Made by a program: the position numbers and the translations under genes. Of a stretch of 35,490 nucleotides of DNA, positions 32,556 through 35,490 are shown piece after piece. How positions within the stretch are numbered: position 1 is the stretch's first letter; each line of letters begins with the position of its first letter. The stretch spans positions 1-35,490 of the forward strand of contig JAIQFJ010000009.1 of NCBI GenBank assembly GCA_020073325.1. Direction: 5' to 3'. Below the pieces are notes generated by a model that was not told the origin of the DNA, ran no database searches, and saw only the letters and a list, made by a program, of their open reading frames with translations. Source of the stretch: Terriglobia bacterium. Its GTDB lineage: Bacteria > Acidobacteriota > Terriglobia > Bryobacterales > Bryobacteraceae.

Positions 32556-32933
32556 ATGATTGTCCTGATCAATCTCGCCGCGACGCTGTTTCTCACGGGG
32601 CTGGCCTGGTCGCTGCAGTTCGTCCAGCTTGAGGTGCTTCAACCTGAGCAGCTCGCGCTGCACCGGCGGCTTAATTCGCGCCTGATGATCGCGCCCATGG
32701 CGATCGAGTTCGTCACCGCAGTGTGGCTGGCCTGTGTAGAGCCGCGGACGCTTCCCGTCGCGGCCCTGGTGCTGTGGCTGGCGATCGCGTTCGCAACTCT
32801 GCGTTACTCCCACGCGAGCCGCGCGGCCCGCATCGCCGATCTGAAATTCTGGAACGCGCTTCGCACCATCTGCTGGACCGCGCGCTCACTGTTACTCGCC
32901 GTCATTCTGTTAGAATCGCCGCATGCAAGGTAA
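32556..32933 (+). CDS. Small integral membrane protein of unknown function
   Basis: The 125-residue protein has about four membrane spans: residues 2-22 (IVLINLAATLFLTGLAWSLQ), 43-62 (LMIAPMAIEFVTAVWLAC), 66-85 (LPVAALVLWLAIAFATLRYS) and 103-120. Conserved-looking residues include Gln, Glu and His near the first loop (VLQPEQLALHRRLNSR). No family is recognised. The position suggests cotranscription with acs, and its end overlaps the bacterioferritin start by 11 bp, but no function can be inferred. Confidence 0.65.
   Translation: MIVLINLAATLFLTGLAWSLQFVQLEVLQPEQLALHRRLNSRLMIAPMAIEFVTAVWLACVEPRTLPVAALVLWLAIAFATLRYSHASRAARIADLKFWNALRTICWTARSLLLAVILLESPHAR
32911..32916 (+). promoter_or_regulatory. 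Putative -10 box of bfr
   Basis: TAGAAT lies 6 nt before the bfr ATG and inside the preceding gene. It matches the pattern seen before several other genes here and suggests a leaderless bfr transcript. No clear Fur box is visible. Confidence 0.35.
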
Positions 32934-33399
32934 TCCGGAAGTCCTAAAGTGTCTGGGCGAAGCCCTGAAGGCCGAGCTCACGGCCATCAACCAGTATTTT
33001 TTGCATTCGAAGATGTGCAACAACTGGGGATACTATCGATTGGGCGCGTATTACCGCAAGGAGTCCGTCGAAGAGATGGTCCATGCAGAGAAGCTGATGG
33101 ACCGGATCCTGCTGCTGGATGGGACTCCGAACATGACCGACATCGGGCACATCCATGTCGGCAAGAATGTCAAGGCGATGTTCGAAAGCGATCTCGCGCT
33201 GGAAATGGCGGCGTCCAAACACCTGAACGGCGCGATCAAAATCGCGACCGAGGTCCACGATAACGCGTCGCGCGCGCTGTTCGAAGAGATTCTGAAGGAC
33301 GAAGAAGAGCACATCGATCATCTGGAGGCGGATCTGCACGCGATCCAGGAGATCGGACTCGATAATTTCCTCGCGCAGCAGTTGCATAAAGACGATTAA
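32923..33399 (+). CDS. bfr: Bacterioferritin
   Basis: The 158-residue four-helix subunit belongs to a 24-mer that stores iron. All ferroxidase ligands sit at the E. coli positions: Glu18, Glu51, His54, Glu94, Glu127 and His130. The haem-binding Met52 is also present (KESVEEMVHAEKLMDRIL), so this is a true haem bacterioferritin rather than a plain ferritin. The start overlaps the preceding membrane-protein gene. With iscRS at 7.8 kb and the Fe-S rich SDH, the window has several iron-related genes, but they are not in one operon. Confidence 0.96.
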   Translation: MQGNPEVLKCLGEALKAELTAINQYFLHSKMCNNWGYYRLGAYYRKESVEEMVHAEKLMDRILLLDGTPNMTDIGHIHVGKNVKAMFESDLALEMAASKHLNGAIKIATEVHDNASRALFEEILKDEEEHIDHLEADLHAIQEIGLDNFLAQQLHKDD

Positions 33400-33438
33400 A
33401 GACAGATCACGCGCGGAGGTCCGCGCATCCAATAGGTG

Positions 33439-34725
33439 ATGCCCCGAGTAGTGATTATCGGAGGCGGTTTCGGAGGGCTGGAAGCCGCCAAAGCGTTACG
33501 CAAGGCGCCCGTCGAAGTCACGCTTCTCGACCGGCGCAATTTCCATCTGTTTCAGCCGCTGCTCTATCAAGTCGCCACAGGGTCGCTTTCGCCCGGCGAA
33601 ATCAGCGCTCCTCTGCGCGCAACGTTGCGGAGCCAGAAGAACGTCCGGGTTTTGCTCGGTGACGCCGTTTCGCTCGACGCCGAAAGGCGCGTCCTGATTC
33701 TGGCCGACGGCGCGATCGAATATGACGTGCTCATCGTCGCGACGGGCGCTCAGAATTTCTATTTCGGAAACAAAGATTGGGAGCACGCCGCCCCAGGGCT
33801 CAAGTCGATTGAAGACGCCACCGCGATGCGTCACAAGATTCTGTTCGCGTTTGAAGCCGCCGAGCGCGAGACGGATCCCGCGCGCCGCGATGCGTGGCTG
33901 ACTTTCGTCATCGTCGGCGGCGGACCGACGGGAGTGGAACTCGCCGGCGCGCTCGCCGAAATCGCCACCGATACGCTGCGCCACGATTTCCGCTCGATCG
34001 ATCCGCAGAACGCGCGGATCATTCTATTGGAAGGATCGCCGCACGTGCTGCCGTCCTATCCCGAAGATCTTTCCATCGCCGCCGAAAAATCGCTGATCAA
34101 GCTGGGCGTCCGTCCGCGCGCGGGAATCCGCGTCACCAGGATCGACGCCGACGGCGTCACGATGGATAACGGCGAGCGCATCGCGGCGAAAACCGTACTC
34201 TGGGCCGCCGGCGTGCGTTCGTCGGATTTCGGACAGGCGCTGAAGGACCACGCGGGCGCGGCGCTCGATCGCCAGGGACGCGTGATCGTTGAGCCCGATC
34301 TCACGCTTCCCGGCCATCCCGAAATTTTTGTCGCCGGCGACCTGGCGCATTTCGAGCAGGACGGTCATCCGGTTCCGGGCGTTGCTCCCGTTGCCATGCA
34401 GCAGGGCCGCTACGCCGCCCGCGTGATTCGCGACCGGCTGCGCGGCACACAGACCGTGCCGTTCCGCTACTTCGATAAAGGCAGCCTGGCGGTGATCGGC
34501 CGCCGTTCCGCCGTCGTCGAAATTGGAAAACTGCACGTGACCGGCGCGATCGCGTGGCTGATGTGGCTGTTCATCCACCTGATGTACCTGGTGGGCTTTC
34601 AAAACCGGGTGATCGTTTTTCTCCGCTGGGGAATTCAGTATCTGACCTTCGACCGCGGCGCGCGGCTGATCACCGGCAAGATCCCGGCCCCCGAAAAAGT
34701 CGAAGTTCCAATGTGGGGCCGGTAG
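33439..34725 (+). CDS. ndh: Type II NADH:quinone oxidoreductase
   Basis: The 428-residue flavoprotein oxidises NADH and reduces quinone without pumping protons. The FAD fold is RVVIIGGGFGGLEAAKALRK with FHLFQPLLYQVATGSLSPG. The NADH fold is FVIVGGGPTGVELAGALAEI, and FAD contacts are in IFVAGDLAH and APVAMQQGRYAARVI. A hydrophobic C-terminal stretch (IAWLMWLFIHLMYLVGFQNR) attaches it to the membrane. A GTG one codon upstream (33436) is the track start; ATG at 33439 is preferred. The last four codons (MWGR) and the stop lie in a REP element. Confidence 0.93.
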   Translation: MPRVVIIGGGFGGLEAAKALRKAPVEVTLLDRRNFHLFQPLLYQVATGSLSPGEISAPLRATLRSQKNVRVLLGDAVSLDAERRVLILADGAIEYDVLIVATGAQNFYFGNKDWEHAAPGLKSIEDATAMRHKILFAFEAAERETDPARRDAWLTFVIVGGGPTGVELAGALAEIATDTLRHDFRSIDPQNARIILLEGSPHVLPSYPEDLSIAAEKSLIKLGVRPRAGIRVTRIDADGVTMDNGERIAAKTVLWAAGVRSSDFGQALKDHAGAALDRQGRVIVEPDLTLPGHPEIFVAGDLAHFEQDGHPVPGVAPVAMQQGRYAARVIRDRLRGTQTVPFRYFDKGSLAVIGRRSAVVEIGKLHVTGAIAWLMWLFIHLMYLVGFQNRVIVFLRWGIQYLTFDRGARLITGKIPAPEKVEVPMWGR

Positions 34726-34757
34726 TCCTACCGGCAAGCCGGTTGTAGAACCGGCTG
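34713..34757 (+). repeat. Twin-hairpin REP-like element, copy 5 (contains the ndh stop)
   Basis: GTGGGG is followed by hairpin GCCGGTAG-TC-CTACCGGC (34718-34735) and hairpin AGCCGGTT-GTAG-AACCGGCT (34737-34756), then GGAGCTTTTCC. The plan matches copies 1-4. It probably also ends the ndh transcript, given the short T run that follows. Confidence 0.8.
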
Positions 34758-34801
34758 GAGCTTTTCCGGTCACGCGACCTCAGCCGGTTTGACAACACGG
34801 C

Positions 34802-35299
34802 TTAATCCTCAAACGCCGGCTCGAACGCTTCCTCACCCCGAGGACGCACTTCGCGATTCCGCGTGAGAATCCGCGCGCAGGTATTCCAGCGCAGCAGCGC
34901 ATCGTCATTGCCCGCGGGACGCAACGATTCGGCGCGCTCGTAGTAATCCATCGCTTCGCGCAGCGATTGATACGCCGAAAATCCCGCCCCCGGCGAGCCT
35001 TGCCGCAACAGCGCATCCGCCCATCGCTCCGCGATGATGCCGGAATAATAAGCGCGCTCGTATTCACCGTCAAGGCGCTGAATCAGTTCACGCGCGCTTC
35101 CGGCGGAGACTCCTTTGCCGAACTGATCGGTGCGGCTCAGCAGCAGCATCACGACCGCCTGCTGATTCTGCGGCTCAATGCGCAGGACGTCTTCGCAAAT
35201 GCTTTCGGCTTGCCAGGGTTCATTCAGGAGGCGATACCGCTCGACCTTGGCGAGTGCTTCGGGGATCGCCTGACGCGAAATCGGTTTCAGCTCAAACAT
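34802..35299 (-). CDS. TPR-like hypothetical protein
   Basis: The 165-residue protein contains helix pairs of TPR type: IPEALAKVERYRLLNEPWQA with ESICEDVLRIEPQNQQAVV, ARELIQRLDGEYERAYYSG, and LREAMDYYERAESLRPAGND. There is no signal peptide, so it is likely cytosolic. The Arg/Glu-rich tail (REVRPRGEEAFEPAFED) is acidic at the end. TATTAT lies 9 nt before the ATG. It is transcribed divergently from the truncated gene at 35321, and the two share a 21-bp intergenic segment with -10 boxes on both strands. Confidence 0.75.
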   Translation of the reverse strand: MFELKPISRQAIPEALAKVERYRLLNEPWQAESICEDVLRIEPQNQQAVVMLLLSRTDQFGKGVSAGSARELIQRLDGEYERAYYSGIIAERWADALLRQGSPGAGFSAYQSLREAMDYYERAESLRPAGNDDALLRWNTCARILTRNREVRPRGEEAFEPAFED

Positions 35300-35307
35300 G
35301 CGTCATT

Positions 35308-35313
35308 TATAAT
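35308..35313 (+). promoter_or_regulatory. Consensus -10 box TATAAT before the truncated gene
   Basis: TATAAT is 7 nt before the TTG at 35321, like other starts in the window. It overlaps a TATTAT on the opposite strand that serves the TPR gene, giving a compact bidirectional promoter. Confidence 0.45.
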
Positions 35314-35320
35314 ACTCCCG

Positions 35321-35391
35321 TTGAAACGAGCCGTCGTCATCATCGGATTGGGCATCGCCGTGGAAGCCGCGAATATCGGCGTGCTGATCGC
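35321..35391 (+). pseudogene. 5' part of a membrane-protein gene, cut by a repeat
   Basis: TTG at 35321 opens MKRAVVIIGLGIAVEAANIG then VLIA, a signal-anchor helix behind a consensus TATAAT. At 35392 the sequence becomes the inverted copy of the 19.4-kb repeat, so the rest of the frame is repeat DNA and stays open only because it is GC-rich. The natural continuation is probably the fragment at 19018-19305 (see findings). Function unknown. Confidence 0.65.
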
Positions 35392-35490
35392 GCGCCGCTT
35401 TCGGAATCGCCGGAGTGGGCTTTCAATCACGATGCGGAGCTCATTGAGTCTCCTGCGCCGGTGTGAGGACTCGGATGGCGCGGAGCACGA
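35392..35490. repeat. Inverted copy of the composite-repeat module, running off the window
   Basis: This segment (GCGCCGCTTTCGGAATCGCC ... GGCGCGGAGCACGA) is the reverse complement of about 19459-19553, with one visible difference (GAGTCTCC for GAGCCTCC). The window ends inside it, so its full length is unknown. Confidence 0.85.

Overview
The window looks like chromosomal DNA of a high-GC Gram-negative bacterium, most probably an Acidobacteriota member of the Bryobacter/Solibacter type. That placement is inference from gene repertoire, codon style and the wealth of short interspersed repeats; there is no rRNA to confirm it, and I saw no tRNA, CRISPR array, prophage or intact transposase gene.

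Layout. 1-6.9 kb: 3' end of a probable peptidase-like gene, pyrE-like phosphoribosyltransferase, phenylalanine 4-hydroxylase, a secreted proline-rich protein, a GNAT acetyltransferase, a VOC protein, a CCA/poly(A) polymerase-family nucleotidyltransferase, a XerD-like recombinase and a hypothetical protein. 6.9-7.8 kb: gene-poor stretch with a 158-bp inverted-repeat element. 7.8-9.5 kb: iscR-iscS. 9.5-9.9 kb: tandemly duplicated promoter region of the next gene, an M28 peptidase. 11.3-14.5 kb: TPR protein, SEC-C protein, membrane-anchored MsrB and a DinB/YfiT protein, all on the minus strand. 14.6-18.0 kb: three-gene succinate dehydrogenase operon. 18.0-19.3 kb: DUF433/DUF5615 toxin-antitoxin pair, a second GNAT, and the 3' part of a broken membrane-protein gene. 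19.3-19.8 kb: composite tandem repeat. 19.8-26.6 kb, minus strand: yqeY, a histidine-kinase-like gene, trpC-trpF-trpB-trpA, chorismate mutase, aroF (DAHP synthase), tyrA. 26.6-34.7 kb, plus strand: a BrnT/BrnA-type pair with a frameshifted toxin, class V aminotransferase and serA, a second frameshifted BrnT with its antitoxin, acs, a small membrane protein, bacterioferritin and NDH-2. The end holds a TPR gene on the minus strand and the 5' part of a membrane-protein gene that runs into an inverted copy of the 19.3-kb repeat.

The most striking observation is structural. The orphan 3' gene fragment at 19018-19305 (minus) and the orphan 5' fragment at 35321-35391 (plus) each abut a copy of the same repeat, in opposite orientation. 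If the intervening 16 kb is flipped, the fragments face each other and join in frame into one plausible 119-residue membrane protein. The window may therefore carry a 16-kb inversion, or an assembly join, between inverted repeats. Other notable points: a family of 43-45-bp twin-hairpin elements starting GTGGG, one seen as an exact presence/absence difference between two tandem copies; two BrnT-like toxins each broken by a net +1 frameshift while their antitoxin frames stay open; and a recurrent TAnnnT box about 8 nt before the start codon, suggesting widespread leaderless transcription.

Metabolically the window holds the entry step (DAHP synthase), the chorismate branch to prephenate and to 4-hydroxyphenylpyruvate, much of tryptophan synthesis (trpE, trpG and trpD not seen here), serine synthesis, acetate activation, succinate and NADH oxidation into the quinone pool, and Fe-S and iron-storage functions.
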